Assembly: GCA_035293765.1 (NCBI GenBank)
Contig: DATGMF010000035.1
Span: 62,001 to 126,000 of the forward strand
DNA from: DASRHT01 sp035293765
GTDB lineage: Bacteria; Chloroflexota; Ktedonobacteria; Ktedonobacterales; Ktedonobacteraceae
Direction of reading: 5' to 3'
Length of the DNA stretch: 64,000 bases
The position numbers and the translations under genes were made by a program. Positions 51,087 through 59,560 of this stretch are shown piece after piece. Positions within the stretch are counted from its first letter, which is position 1. Each line of letters begins with the position of its first letter. The notes beneath the pieces are model-generated. The model saw nothing but the letters and a program-made list of their open reading frames with translations, ran no database searches and was not told the DNA's origin.

Positions 51087-51956
51087 CTAGAACACAATTG
51101 TTTTGTTCTCATAGACCAGCACCCGGTCTTCCGTGTGCAGCCGCACGGCCTCGGCAAGGACGCGGCGTTCCACATCGCGCCCTTTGCGGACCAGATCTTC
51201 GACGCTATCGCGATGATCGCAGTGGATCACGTCCTGCGCGATAATTGGTCCCTCATCCAGGCTGTCCGTCACATAATGAGCGGTTGCTCCGATCAGCTTG
51301 ACGCCGCGCTCGAAGGCTTGCTGGTAAGGATTGGCGCCGATGAAGGCGGGGAGGAAGCTATGGTGAATATTGATGATCTGTTCAGGATATTCCGCTACGA
51401 AAAAGGGCTCCAAAATCTGCATATAGCGGGCCAGCACCAGAAAATCGACTTTGCCCTGGATGAACTCGAGGATGCGCGTTTGATCCGCCTGGCGCGTTTC
51501 ACGCTGACTGGGAAAGTGGTAGAAGGGGATATCGTACATTCGCGCCAGTGGTTCCGCATCCGGGTGATTGCTGATAATGAAGGGGATCTCCATTGCCAGT
51601 TCCCCGCTCTTCCAGCGCCAGAGCAGGTCGGTCAGGCAGTGATCGAGCCTGGACACAAAAATCCCTGCACGCTTGCGCTGCCGCGAATAATACAGAACCC
51701 ATTGCATGTGGAAGCGTTCGGCAATGGGGCGAAATTGCTCGGCGATCTCTGATTGACTCAGAGGAAAGCCGTCTTCGGAGATGCTAATGCGCATAAAAAA
51801 CGTCGATGCTTGTCTATTGGTTGAATATTGGTCTGATTGAACAATATTGCCGTGATGCTCGAAAATAAATTGTGAAACGGCTGCGACGATGCCGGGCTGG
51901 TCAGGGCAGGAAATCAGGAGCGTAATGGTCTGTTTCTGCATGGGCACGTCTGGCAC
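51087..51956 (-). CDS. purU: Formyltetrahydrofolate deformylase
   Basis: A 289-residue PurU. An ACT domain (about 8-90; I-S-C-P-D-Q-P-G-I-V-A-A-V-S) precedes the formyltransferase domain with the catalytic Asn, His and Asp in I-N-I-H-H-S-F-L-P, A-T-A-H-Y-V-T and L-D-E-G-P-I-I. It hydrolyses 10-formyl-THF to formate and THF, supplying formate for purine synthesis. Translation probably starts at GTG 51956 after AAAGGTGG; ATG 51941 is an alternative. Upstream lies a 62-base palindromic element. Confidence 0.95.
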   Translation of the reverse strand: MPDVPMQKQTITLLISCPDQPGIVAAVSQFIFEHHGNIVQSDQYSTNRQASTFFMRISISEDGFPLSQSEIAEQFRPIAERFHMQWVLYYSRQRKRAGIFVSRLDHCLTDLLWRWKSGELAMEIPFIISNHPDAEPLARMYDIPFYHFPSQRETRQADQTRILEFIQGKVDFLVLARYMQILEPFFVAEYPEQIINIHHSFLPAFIGANPYQQAFERGVKLIGATAHYVTDSLDEGPIIAQDVIHCDHRDSVEDLVRKGRDVERRVLAEAVRLHTEDRVLVYENKTIVF

Positions 51957-51983
51957 TTACCACCTTTCACTATTTTTTGTTGT

Positions 51984-52045
51984 GGGGAGCGCGCCTTACG
52001 CTCCGGCAGTTGAAAGGACCTGCCTGAGGGCAGGGCGCGCTCCCC
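51984..52045. repeat. Long palindromic element between purU and the sigma-fusion gene
   Basis: GGGGAGCGCGCC (51984-51995) is perfectly complementary to GGCGCGCTCCCC (52034-52045). Inside is a further GGCAG...CTGCC stem. Such a 62-base GC-rich palindrome is like the ones at 12071 and 13246. It may be a terminator of the upstream sigma gene or a dispersed repeat. Confidence 0.6.
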
Positions 52046-52132
52046 ATGATGTATACTATGCCCCCAGCATTGTTCTGTCAATATATTACCAACATCAGCT
52101 GCTCAACAGCCGCAGTGAAAGAACGGCAGCAT

Positions 52133-53317
52133 CTATGCGCTTCCAAGCATTGCGGAGAAACGCCGCACGCAGCGGTCACAGATGAACGTGCTCAGCGTAT
52201 CACTTTGCGCGATCCTCTTCTCTGGCGAGAAGAGGTGAGTGACCAGTGAACCGCTGCGACCGCAGAAGGAGCAATTTTGACTGGCGGTGGCAGGAATCAG
52301 TGCATTCCGTGCCTGCAAAAGGCTGATGCCCAGCGAGCGCAGCAGACCCGCGCCGATCCCTTCGCCTTCGTTCATCAGGCCGAGCAGCAGATGCGTCGGG
52401 CGTATCCCCTTCTCTCCCAGGTTCCTCATCTCGTCTCCTGCCAGAACGATTACCTGTTGAGCGCGATGCGTGAGCAGCTTCTCCGTTGCCACCTCCGCGA
52501 CTGGCGGTGCTTGAAGTGACAACTGACCCTGCTGTGCCTGACGGTCGAAGATAAAGGTGATGCCGGCATGAATGCGCTCAGGAGTGATGCCCAGCGGCGT
52601 GAGAAACGAGGCAATGCTGCCCTCGCTCGCCAGTCCCCACAACAGATGTTCGGTACCAATAAACCAGTGTTTCAAGTTAAGCATCTCTTCTCGGGCCAGA
52701 TCAAATACCCGCCGGCTCTCCGGTGCCAATAATTTAATAGCTGAATCGAATGGCGTTTCCTGTTCTTGCATCCTGTCTCCGTTCCTTTCCATTGTTTCAA
52801 GTTGAGCTGCTCTCCTCAGGGCGCGCAATTGCAGCACGCGTATATGGCTTGCGCTGGTGCCCATAGCCTCGGCGATCTCAGAGGCACTGTACCCCTGGAG
52901 ATAGCGCAGGGTCAGAATGTTGCGATCACGCTCTGGTAGCAAACTGAGAAGGTGCTGCACGCGCATCTCAGCTTGCTGGCTGGCAAGTTCCGTGCTATCA
53001 AAGGCGCGAAGCTGCATCACAAGATTATCAAGCGAGCGCGTCTCGTATTGACTTTGCATCTGCCAGTGGTCAACGATGGTTGTGCGAGCCGTTGCATAGA
53101 GCCAGCCGCGCGCACTTTCAGAGCTCTGATCCTCCCTGAGCCAGCGCAGCGCCTTGAGGAAGACCATGCTGGTCAGGTCCTCGGCTAAAGCGAGATCGTT
53201 CACTCTGCTGTAGATCGAGCGCTGGAGATCCGCTGCATACAAGCGGTAAATCTCCGCCAGCCAGTTCAGCCGCTCCTGTCTGCGTGAGTGCTCTGATGGC
53301 TCCATAACGCTTGCCAT
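52133..53317 (-). CDS. ECF-type sigma factor fused to two Clp N-domains and a ClpX-like zinc finger
   Basis: A 394-residue protein from ATG 53317, supported by AAGGA 3 bases upstream; longer frames upstream lack a ribosome site. Sigma region 2 spans about 17-90 (D-L-A-L-A-E-D-L-T-S-M-V-F-L-K-A-L) and region 4 about 118-175 (L-P-E-R-D-R-N-I-L-T-L-R-Y, S-A-S-E-I-A-E-A-M). Two ClpC/ClpA-type N-domain repeats follow (about 198-258 and 280-342; T-E-H-L-L-W-G-L and P-T-H-L-L-L-G-L). The C-terminus carries C349, C352, C380 and C383, a ClpX-type finger. No anti-sigma factor adjoins. The fusion suggests a sigma factor controlled by Clp substrates or adaptors. Confidence 0.88.
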   Translation of the reverse strand: MASVMEPSEHSRRQERLNWLAEIYRLYAADLQRSIYSRVNDLALAEDLTSMVFLKALRWLREDQSSESARGWLYATARTTIVDHWQMQSQYETRSLDNLVMQLRAFDSTELASQQAEMRVQHLLSLLPERDRNILTLRYLQGYSASEIAEAMGTSASHIRVLQLRALRRAAQLETMERNGDRMQEQETPFDSAIKLLAPESRRVFDLAREEMLNLKHWFIGTEHLLWGLASEGSIASFLTPLGITPERIHAGITFIFDRQAQQGQLSLQAPPVAEVATEKLLTHRAQQVIVLAGDEMRNLGEKGIRPTHLLLGLMNEGEGIGAGLLRSLGISLLQARNALIPATASQNCSFCGRSGSLVTHLFSPEKRIAQSDTLSTFICDRCVRRFSAMLGSA

Positions 53318-53515
53318 AATTCCTTTCTGAGGCTCTTGATTTTTCATTGTGGTATACAGGGAAGCGTTACAGGCCAGCATTGAGTAAGATAGTCCGATGA
53401 ATAAGGCTGGTAACGCGACCAAAAATAATGCATAATGCAATCAGTCAAGCTTCGTAGATTATTTTTCTAGCTTACAGCATGCGACCATATCCGCCCATCA
53501 GGCAAGGAGGCATAG

Positions 53516-55783
53516 ATGACTGCCACAAAGATCAGCTATAGAACCTGTCCGCTCTGCGAGGCTACCTGCGGCCTGGAGATTGTGACGAGGGGGCGCGAGG
53601 TGCTTTCCATTCGTGGCGATGAGCAGGATGTGCTCAGCCACGGCTATATCTGCCCCAAAGCGTACAGCCTCAAAGAATTGGATGCCGACCCTGATCGCAT
53701 CCGCGAACCAATGATCCGGCGAGGCGACCAGTGGCAGATGGTAAGCTGGGACGAGGCTTTTGCTGAGATTGAACGGGGCTTTCTGCCAGTCATTCAGCAG
53801 CATGGTCGCAATGCGCTGGCGCTATATATCGGCAATCCTAATGCTCACAATCTCGCGGGCATATTCTATTTGCCAGCCCTCCTGCGTATGGCGGGAACGC
53901 AAAATATCTACTCGGCCTCGACGGTTGACCAGATGCCCAAGCAGGTTTCATCGGCGCTGATGTTTGGCACCGGGCTGACTATTCCTATTCCCGATATAGA
54001 TCGAACCGATTACCTGTTGCTGCTCGGCGCGAATCCGCTCGTTTCGAATGGCAGCTTGATGACCGCCCCTGATATGCGCGGGCGGCTGCGGCGTTTGCAT
54101 CAGCGTGGCGGCAAAGTTGTGGTCATCGACCCATATCGTACACGGACCGCCCAGGAAGCTGACGAGCACCATTTTATTCGTCCCGGCTGCGATGCTCATC
54201 TGCTCTTCGCAATGGTACACACGCTTTTCGCGGAAGGATTGGTCAATGCCGGACACCTTGCGGAGCATATCACCGGTCTTGAAGAGGTACGCGAACTGGC
54301 CCGGCATTTTACTCCCGAAACGGTTGCGCCTGTCTGCGGCATTGCTCCTGAGCACATTCGCCGGCTCGCTCGTGAGCTTGCGCGTGCGTCCCATGCTATC
54401 GTCTATGGGCGTATCGGTACCTGCACCCAGGAGTTTGGCACGCTGACAAGCTGGCTGGTCGATGTACTCAATATCCTGACCGGCAATCTTGACCGTGAAG
54501 GTGGCGTGATGTTCCCTAAGGGAGCGGCAGGAGCTCGTAATGCCAGCGGCGTGCCGGGCAAGGGACGTGGTACTCGTTTTGGGCGCTGGCATAGCCGTGT
54601 GCGGGGGCTGCCGGAATTCTTTAGTGAGCTGCCTGCTGTCTGTCTGGCCGAAGAGATCGAAACTCCAGGAGATGGGCAGGTGAAGGCCATGATCACGGTT
54701 GGCGGCAATCCCGCGTTGAGCACGCCCAACGGTCATCGGCTCCAGCAAGCTCTTGGTATGCTGGAATTCATGGTTAGTGTGGATATCTATCTCAACGAAA
54801 CGACGCGCCACGCCAATGTAATTCTCCCTGCGCCCTCTCCGCTTGCGCGTTCTCACTTCGATGCCACCTTCTACCAGCTCTCCATTCGCAACTTTGTGAA
54901 CTACTCTCCCGCTATCTTCGAACGTGAAGCGGGGATGCCGGATGAATGGGAGGTGCTGCTGCGGCTGGCAGGCATCCTGGCGGGTCAGGGAGCCTGCACT
55001 GATCTGAATATTCTCGATGAAATGATGGTCATGCAATTGATTCAGCGCGATGTAGCAACGCCCGGAACCTCGATTGAGGGGCGTGAACCATCCGAGATCC
55101 TCGCCGCTCTGGAGCCGAGGCGTGGCCCGGAGCGTATCATCGATTACCTGCTGCGTAGCGGTCCCTATGGGGACGGTTTTGGCGCACAAAGCGCAGGTCT
55201 GGATCTGGCAACGCTGGAAGCGCACCCCCATGGCATTGATCTTGGTCCCCTCCAGCCGCGCATTCCAGAGGCGTTGCGTACTGTATCGGGCAAAATCGAG
55301 CTTGCGCCGCCACCAATCACTGCCGACGTAGAACGCCTGCGGGCCTCGCTTGAACAGGCAAATAGCAGTAATGGGCGGCTGCTGCTGATCGGGCGGCGCG
55401 ATTTGCATTCCAACAACTCGTGGATGCATAATCTACGCGTTTTGACTAAAGGCAAAAATCGCTGCACGCTGCACATCCATCCAGACGATGCCTCCCGCCT
55501 GCAATTGGAGAATGGCGAGTGTGCCTGCATCTCTTCACAGGCTGGCACGGTTGAGGTGCCGGTAGAAGTAACTGCCGCTATTATGCCCGGCGTCGTCAGC
55601 CTTCCGCACGGCTGGGGCCATAATCAGCCCGGCGCGCGTATGCAGGTTGCCGCCGCCCATGCCGGTGTCAGCGCGAATATGCTAACCGATGAGAGCCGGA
55701 TCGATCCGCTATCAGGCAATGCTATATTGAACGGAGTAGCTGTAACGGTACAGAGGGTCGCAGCACTCCCTGCATATTCATAG
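53516..55783 (+). CDS. Molybdopterin oxidoreductase with N-terminal 4Fe-4S site
   Basis: A 755-residue DMSO-reductase-superfamily enzyme. The N-terminal cluster motif is C-P-L-C-E-A-T-C-G-L with the fourth Cys in G-Y-I-C-P-K-A. Molybdopterin-binding domains follow (D-Y-L-L-L-L-G-A-N-P-L-V-S-N-G, V-V-I-D-P-Y-R-T-R-T-A, R-I-G-T-C-T-Q-E-F-G-T), and the C-terminal dinucleotide-binding domain starts L-L-L-I-G-R-R-D-L-H-S-N-N-S-W-M-H-N. No selenocysteine or obvious Cys Mo ligand is seen, so it is neither a classical formate dehydrogenase nor clearly assigned. The AAGGAGG site fits. A cysteine-cluster gene follows after 17 bases. Confidence 0.92.
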   Translation: MTATKISYRTCPLCEATCGLEIVTRGREVLSIRGDEQDVLSHGYICPKAYSLKELDADPDRIREPMIRRGDQWQMVSWDEAFAEIERGFLPVIQQHGRNALALYIGNPNAHNLAGIFYLPALLRMAGTQNIYSASTVDQMPKQVSSALMFGTGLTIPIPDIDRTDYLLLLGANPLVSNGSLMTAPDMRGRLRRLHQRGGKVVVIDPYRTRTAQEADEHHFIRPGCDAHLLFAMVHTLFAEGLVNAGHLAEHITGLEEVRELARHFTPETVAPVCGIAPEHIRRLARELARASHAIVYGRIGTCTQEFGTLTSWLVDVLNILTGNLDREGGVMFPKGAAGARNASGVPGKGRGTRFGRWHSRVRGLPEFFSELPAVCLAEEIETPGDGQVKAMITVGGNPALSTPNGHRLQQALGMLEFMVSVDIYLNETTRHANVILPAPSPLARSHFDATFYQLSIRNFVNYSPAIFEREAGMPDEWEVLLRLAGILAGQGACTDLNILDEMMVMQLIQRDVATPGTSIEGREPSEILAALEPRRGPERIIDYLLRSGPYGDGFGAQSAGLDLATLEAHPHGIDLGPLQPRIPEALRTVSGKIELAPPPITADVERLRASLEQANSSNGRLLLIGRRDLHSNNSWMHNLRVLTKGKNRCTLHIHPDDASRLQLENGECACISSQAGTVEVPVEVTAAIMPGVVSLPHGWGHNQPGARMQVAAAHAGVSANMLTDESRIDPLSGNAILNGVAVTVQRVAALPAYS

Positions 55784-55800
55784 AGGGGAAAGGAAATCGT

Positions 55801-56055
55801 ATGGACTGTCGGGTTGGTTGCGGAGCCTGTTGTATTGCTCCATCGATTTCATCCCCGATTCCCGGCATGCCGCAGGGAAAGCCCGCCGGAGTGCGCTGCG
55901 TTCAACTGACGGCAGACAATCGCTGCCGGCTCTTCGGTAAGCCGGAGCGCCCGGCAGTATGTAACGCCTTACGCCCTTCTGAAGACATGTGCGGGCGTTC
56001 GCGACGGCAGGCGCTCATCCGGCTTGCATTGCTTGAACGAGCGACGGCTCCGTGA
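55801..56055 (+). CDS. YkgJ-family cysteine-cluster protein
   Basis: An 84-residue protein with M-D-C-R-V-G-C-G-A-C-C-I-A-P at the start, then V-R-C-V-Q-L, C-R-L-F-G-K-P-E-R-P-A-V-C and D-M-C-G. This is the UPF0153/YkgJ metal-binding Cys pattern. It follows the molybdopterin oxidoreductase with a ribosome site (GGGGAAAGGAAA), so it may be co-expressed and help metal or cofactor handling; the family's role is not established. Confidence 0.85.
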   Translation: MDCRVGCGACCIAPSISSPIPGMPQGKPAGVRCVQLTADNRCRLFGKPERPAVCNALRPSEDMCGRSRRQALIRLALLERATAP

Positions 56056-56174
56056 CCATCACCTATATTTCTGTCCTCCAATTAAGAGATCTTTTTTCAT
56101 TTTTCGCCACTAGTTATGTAGATATACTTCTAGATGAGAAGTATATACATGCAAGAGGCGAGCGATGAAGTGCT

Positions 56175-56231
56175 TGCCCTCGTGCTCAGCCTATTGTCGC
56201 TTAAAAGCAGGCAACAGGCTGAGTGAGGGCA
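56175..56231. terminator. Large hairpin between convergent genes
   Basis: TGCCCTCGTGCTCAGCCT pairs with AGGCTGAGTGAGGGCA (one bulge) around a 23-base loop. It lies directly after the RIO kinase stop on minus and downstream of the Cys-cluster gene on plus. It is a probable bidirectional terminator. Confidence 0.5.
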
Positions 56232-56235
56232 TCCA

Positions 56236-57237
56236 TCAAATCATCAAGGGAATTGGCCCCATATGAGGCGTCCAGAGAGCGCGGGCCAGTTCGTGACTAT
56301 CGACGTCGATGCCGTATGGCGCGAAGTACTGGCAGGTGCGTTCGACATCGCGCGTGAGCAGCGAGAATACGTCCGAGTTGTGATACGGGTCAACGGCCTG
56401 AGCGAAATCGATCAGCGTCACCGCTCCCTGCCAGTACAGGATGTTGTACGCAGAAAGATCGCCGTGGATGCGGCCATGCACCAGGGCCAGCTCAATATTA
56501 TCGATGATGCAGTCGAAAAGTGGCTGCACCTCCTCGTCCTCAAGGGTCACGTCGCTTAACCTGGGAGCTGGCTCTCCCAACGCGCCGATATACTCCATGA
56601 GCACCGCATTGCCGATATGGGCGAAGGGTTGAGGAACTTTCGCTCCGTGAGCGTAGAGCAGACGTTGCGTCTGATACTCGTAGTCGATCCACGAGGCGAC
56701 CTGCGCCGCTCGTCCCCTCTCGGTCTTGCGCGTGGCGGCGCTGCCACGGCGCGAGTTGCCATGTTCCGCCTGCCCCTGCTCATCGCGCTGGACGCGGCTA
56801 TAGCGATAGACAGCGTCGTTACGCAGACTGCGGAACATACGCGGACGATAAATTTTCGCAGCCAGGTATTCCACGCCCGTGTCGGGATGGGCCGCACAAC
56901 AAAAAACGGTGGCCTCCTTGCCGCTGTGAGCTTCGTGCAGCACATCGGTGATTAAGTTCTGGTCGTAAAATGGTGTCAGCGACGAGAGAATCCAGGGGGC
57001 GTCACGCCTGGAGGCAAGCATCGAGGGGTTGAACGCGGGCTTTGCCGGCTTTTTCTCCTCGTATGATTGCTCACGTAGCCAGCGCTGCACCTCGGAGCTG
57101 CTTTCGTAGCTGGCCTTCTTCTCCGGTTTCTCCTGGGGATTAGAGCGAACGCGCGCTCGCTCTCGTGCGCTCGGTTTCATCTTGACAAACGTAACGGTCT
57201 CGTCTTCGGGGTCATACTCGAAATGTTTCTTCAACAC
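56236..57237 (-). CDS. RIO-family serine kinase
   Basis: A 333-residue RIO1-like kinase. The glycine-rich stretch is S-G-K-E-A-T-V-F-C-C, the ATP-binding Lys is in Y-L-A-A-K-I-Y-R-P-R-M-F-R-S-L, the catalytic loop is H-G-D-L-S-A-Y-N-I-L-Y, and the metal-binding segment is L-I-D-F-A-Q-A-V-D. The insert between the ATP-binding Lys and the hinge is unusually basic and low-complexity (S-R-R-G-S-A-A-T-R-K-T-E-R-G-R). The GTG at 57237 follows AAGGAG with a 5-base gap and is better than the GTG at 57297. RIO kinases mature ribosomes in archaea and eukaryotes; their bacterial role is unclear. Confidence 0.88.
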   Translation of the reverse strand: MLKKHFEYDPEDETVTFVKMKPSARERARVRSNPQEKPEKKASYESSSEVQRWLREQSYEEKKPAKPAFNPSMLASRRDAPWILSSLTPFYDQNLITDVLHEAHSGKEATVFCCAAHPDTGVEYLAAKIYRPRMFRSLRNDAVYRYSRVQRDEQGQAEHGNSRRGSAATRKTERGRAAQVASWIDYEYQTQRLLYAHGAKVPQPFAHIGNAVLMEYIGALGEPAPRLSDVTLEDEEVQPLFDCIIDNIELALVHGRIHGDLSAYNILYWQGAVTLIDFAQAVDPYHNSDVFSLLTRDVERTCQYFAPYGIDVDSHELARALWTPHMGPIPLMI

Positions 57238-57297
57238 GAATGCTCCTTGATATCTATCTGCTTGTATTGTTGTCTCAATCTTGAATTCCTCTGCCAC

Positions 57298-57783
57298 CGG
57301 GCGGCGACAATCGACATAGACGCCTCCTTTCTTCGCATGCGATCAGCATTGATTTACGCGGTTAATCGATAAGGGTATTCCTGTAAGCCTGATCTGGACA
57401 AAGGGTATAAAGCGAGCTAATAGCAGGTATTACAGGCGTGCAGCCATACAAAAATGGTGTATGAGTGCGGGGGGAGCATCTCCAGTGGTGGTGAAACGGG
57501 CTTCACAGGGAAGAAGCGTGCCGGAGGTCGTGGGCAACAAGAGGTGATACGAGCAAGGGTGAATACTCGCGCGCAAGCAAAAAGTTTATTGATCGCGCAT
57601 GGATGCCATGCTAACAAACTTGCTTACAGCAATTATCCTCTGTGCTCTATCAGACCCTCGGACAGGCCAGTTCCACGCGACGTGGAGATAGCAGCAACGA
57701 AGACAATCTGCATAAAAACACCTCCATAAAAATGTGGTATGGATGAAGAGTACCATACCATCATGGGTCGAGTCAACCATCGT
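57298..57783. other. Gap with no recognised gene
   Basis: Nearly 490 bases between the RIO kinase and the terminator of the DUF6230 gene. A GGTATGG/CCATACC hairpin lies at 57734-57757. Frames of 60-90 codons occur on both strands, but none has a ribosome site together with a protein-like composition. Confidence 0.4.
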
Positions 57784-57814
57784 GGAAGCAGGATACTTAC
57801 CCTATCCTGCTTCC
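57784..57814. terminator. Hairpin at the end of the DUF6114-DUF6230 operon
   Basis: GGAAGCAGGATA and TATCCTGCTTCC form a perfect 12-bp stem with a 7-base loop, 38 bases past the DUF6230 stop on minus. T's follow only on the plus strand. Confidence 0.55.
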
Positions 57815-57851
57815 TGTTTGTTGTATTGCGTATTCCCGGAGCAGCACCAAG

Positions 57852-58478
57852 CTAGGGGTGCGAATGCGACTGGCCGGTGACGGAGACCGAGACACTCAGG
57901 GAGAGATTCGGCAGCGTGATACTGCTCGCCGAAAGAAATGGCGAGTCAATCGAGACATTCGTCAGCGTTGCCGAGTCCGCTGCTTGCTGGACGACATCTA
58001 TACCTTGATTTACATCGCTGAGCTGGAAATTCGTGAGGGTGGCTGAATCAGCTCCCTGGTTAATGATATCCGTCACCAGGTTTGACGCCGTCGCAGGGCC
58101 ACCTGAGCCGCCACCAGAAGTGATGGTCACGGTAACGACGACATTCGATCCAAACGGGATCGTTTTCGTAATGGTCTGGTTGGTGATGGTAGCAGTTGTC
58201 AGCGTGTTGACGGCTACGGCCTGCCCATTGAAGATACTGGGCGTGATCTGGAAGCCAGTGCCAGTTATGGTTGTCGCCTTGATGTTGAATGTACCGGGCA
58301 GCGTTGCTGCTATCCCGATTGCGCCGTTAGCAACTAAAGCGCCGAGAATAGTCAAAAGCGAGAACGATACTAAGAGGGTGAGTGAGTAAACGAGACGGCG
58401 TGTTTTGCCAACCAGGGGTGCTTGCTCGACCTCTGGTTCCTGATCTGGACTCGAAGTCGCTGCGTTTTCGTCTTCCAT
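57852..58478 (-). CDS. DUF6230-like membrane-anchored beta-rich protein
   Basis: A 208-residue protein with a short cytoplasmic head, one transmembrane segment (about 30-52, L-V-Y-S-L-T-L-L-V-S-F-S-L-L-T-I-L) and a long Thr/Val-rich extracellular beta domain (F-N-I-K-A-T-T-I-T-G-T-G-F-Q-I-T; S-V-S-V-S-V-T-G-Q). This matches DUF6230 proteins, which in actinobacteria lie next to DUF6114. It lies 21 bases after the DUF6114 gene here. The function is unknown; surface location is inferred. It belongs to the operon led by promoter 59234-59206. Confidence 0.75.
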   Translation of the reverse strand: MEDENAATSSPDQEPEVEQAPLVGKTRRLVYSLTLLVSFSLLTILGALVANGAIGIAATLPGTFNIKATTITGTGFQITPSIFNGQAVAVNTLTTATITNQTITKTIPFGSNVVVTVTITSGGGSGGPATASNLVTDIINQGADSATLTNFQLSDVNQGIDVVQQAADSATLTNVSIDSPFLSASSITLPNLSLSVSVSVTGQSHSHP

Positions 58479-58499
58479 GAGATATCTTCCTCTCTTGGT

Positions 58500-59078
58500 T
58501 TAATCTTTCAACTGCGGTTTTCGCTGAGCGGCTTTTCTACGTTTGCCAGACTTTTTGCTTCTCGTAGGCAAGGGACGGGCATTTGCTTGCCAGGCGATTC
58601 CCTGAGCGCTGCCCAGGATGCCAATGATCATGCCAATTCCAAACCCCCCAAAGCTACCTGTGATCAGAGAGACGATGGAAAGAACAATACCAATTAGCCC
58701 TGTGATGAGTGCGTGGGCTGGCGCAAAGAGTTGAGCCAACGCCATGACCAGCATCAAGCCACCGACCAATAATGCTATCGGGACTGCGCTGCCGGGAAAA
58801 AACGCCGTGTTCAGCAGCGCCAGGGGCCCTGCCAGCATGAGCAGACTCGCGAGCAGCATCAAGATCGATCCCCAGAAAGGACGTCGCAGTCGCCACAGGC
58901 GGAAAGAGGCCCCTCCCGCTCGCAGGCGAGAGGGCAAGTCTGGCCGCCTTTGAGCGTGTGACAGCTCCAATTTTTCCGTGATCTCTTGCGAGGCTGGGTT
59001 GGTTTCATCAACAGTGGCGTTGACGCTCTCAGATAGGGGCGCGAACTCGTTCATCCCCGCTTCCTGGGAATCAGTCAT
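58500..59078 (-). CDS. DUF6114-like membrane protein
   Basis: A 192-residue protein. A soluble acidic N-terminus (about 1-62) precedes four hydrophobic segments: R-R-P-F-W-G-S-I-L-M-L-L-A-S-L-L-M, G-S-A-V-P-I-A-L-L-V-G-G-L-M, A-L-I-T-G-L-I-G-I-V-L-S and G-G-F-G-I-G-M-I-I-G-I-L-G-S. The R-P-F-W-G start and G-G-F-x-I-G-M end are those of DUF6114. GGAGGAGGAG precedes the ATG. It is first gene of a two-gene operon with DUF6230, controlled by a TetR-type operator just downstream of its promoter. Confidence 0.8.
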   Translation of the reverse strand: MTDSQEAGMNEFAPLSESVNATVDETNPASQEITEKLELSHAQRRPDLPSRLRAGGASFRLWRLRRPFWGSILMLLASLLMLAGPLALLNTAFFPGSAVPIALLVGGLMLVMALAQLFAPAHALITGLIGIVLSIVSLITGSFGGFGIGMIIGILGSAQGIAWQANARPLPTRSKKSGKRRKAAQRKPQLKD

Positions 59079-59181
59079 GGTCGTTTCTCCTCCTCCCCTC
59101 CGCCGAGCTGGCTTTTGGCGGAAAGGACGTCGTCTGACAGTCCCCCTGATTTAAGAGAGATAGCAAAGGCCCTGCAAAATA

Positions 59182-59198
59182 TGACTGACTGTCAGTTA
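59182..59198. promoter_or_regulatory. TetR-type operator, site 1
   Basis: TGACTGACTGTCAGTTA, an 8+1+8 palindrome with one mismatch, begins 8 bases after the -10 of the minus-strand promoter. It shares the half-site TGACTGA with the sites at 59391 and 61191, so the same repressor should bind all three. Confidence 0.8.
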
Positions 59199-59205
59199 TG
59201 ATTTA

Positions 59206-59234
59206 ACTATACTGAGAAGATACCTGTTTGTCAA
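59206..59234 (-). promoter_or_regulatory. Sigma-70 promoter for DUF6114-DUF6230
   Basis: On minus, TTGACA (59234-59229), a 17-base spacer and TATAGT (59211-59206): a near-consensus promoter. It reads directly into the operator at 59198-59182. Confidence 0.85.
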
Positions 59235-59346
59235 GATGAGAGTATTTGTTTGTCTGTTTCTCGTGCTATAGCTACTGCGCCTTGCGATGTTATTCACTTG
59301 CATAATGAGAGTTTTCTCAGTTATCGCAATTTTACCTCATTATCCC

Positions 59347-59375
59347 TTGAAAAGACACAAAATGTATGGTATGAT
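59347..59375 (+). promoter_or_regulatory. Sigma-70 promoter for the secreted protein gene
   Basis: TTGAAA (59347-59352), a 17-base spacer and TATGAT (59370-59375). The operator at 59391 lies 15 bases downstream. Confidence 0.75.
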
Positions 59376-59390
59376 GGTGAAGAACAAAAT

Positions 59391-59407
59391 TGACTGACAG
59401 TCAGTCA
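59391..59407. promoter_or_regulatory. TetR-type operator, site 2
   Basis: TGACTGACAGTCAGTCA, a perfect 8+1+8 palindrome directly after the promoter of the 59561 gene. Confidence 0.85.
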
Positions 59408-59560
59408 TCAATTGGAGATGAAAAGACGATGTGACGTCGAGCACACGATCTTCTCCAGGAAGCCAGGTAGCCAGTCCACCGTATGAGGTCTCTGTAGCGT
59501 AACCGATGTGTTTATGTTCAGAGAGCAAAGAGCCTCTCACCATTTTCAAAGGAGATTTCT

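Noticed and set aside
53948..55429. A 493-codon open frame on minus opposite the molybdopterin oxidoreductase
   Set aside because: It is the antisense shadow of a strongly supported plus-strand enzyme and shows no family motif.
53516..55783. Formate dehydrogenase with selenocysteine
   Set aside because: Given the Sec-type SelD this was tempting, but the frame has no internal TGA and no formate-dehydrogenase Sec/Cys motif.
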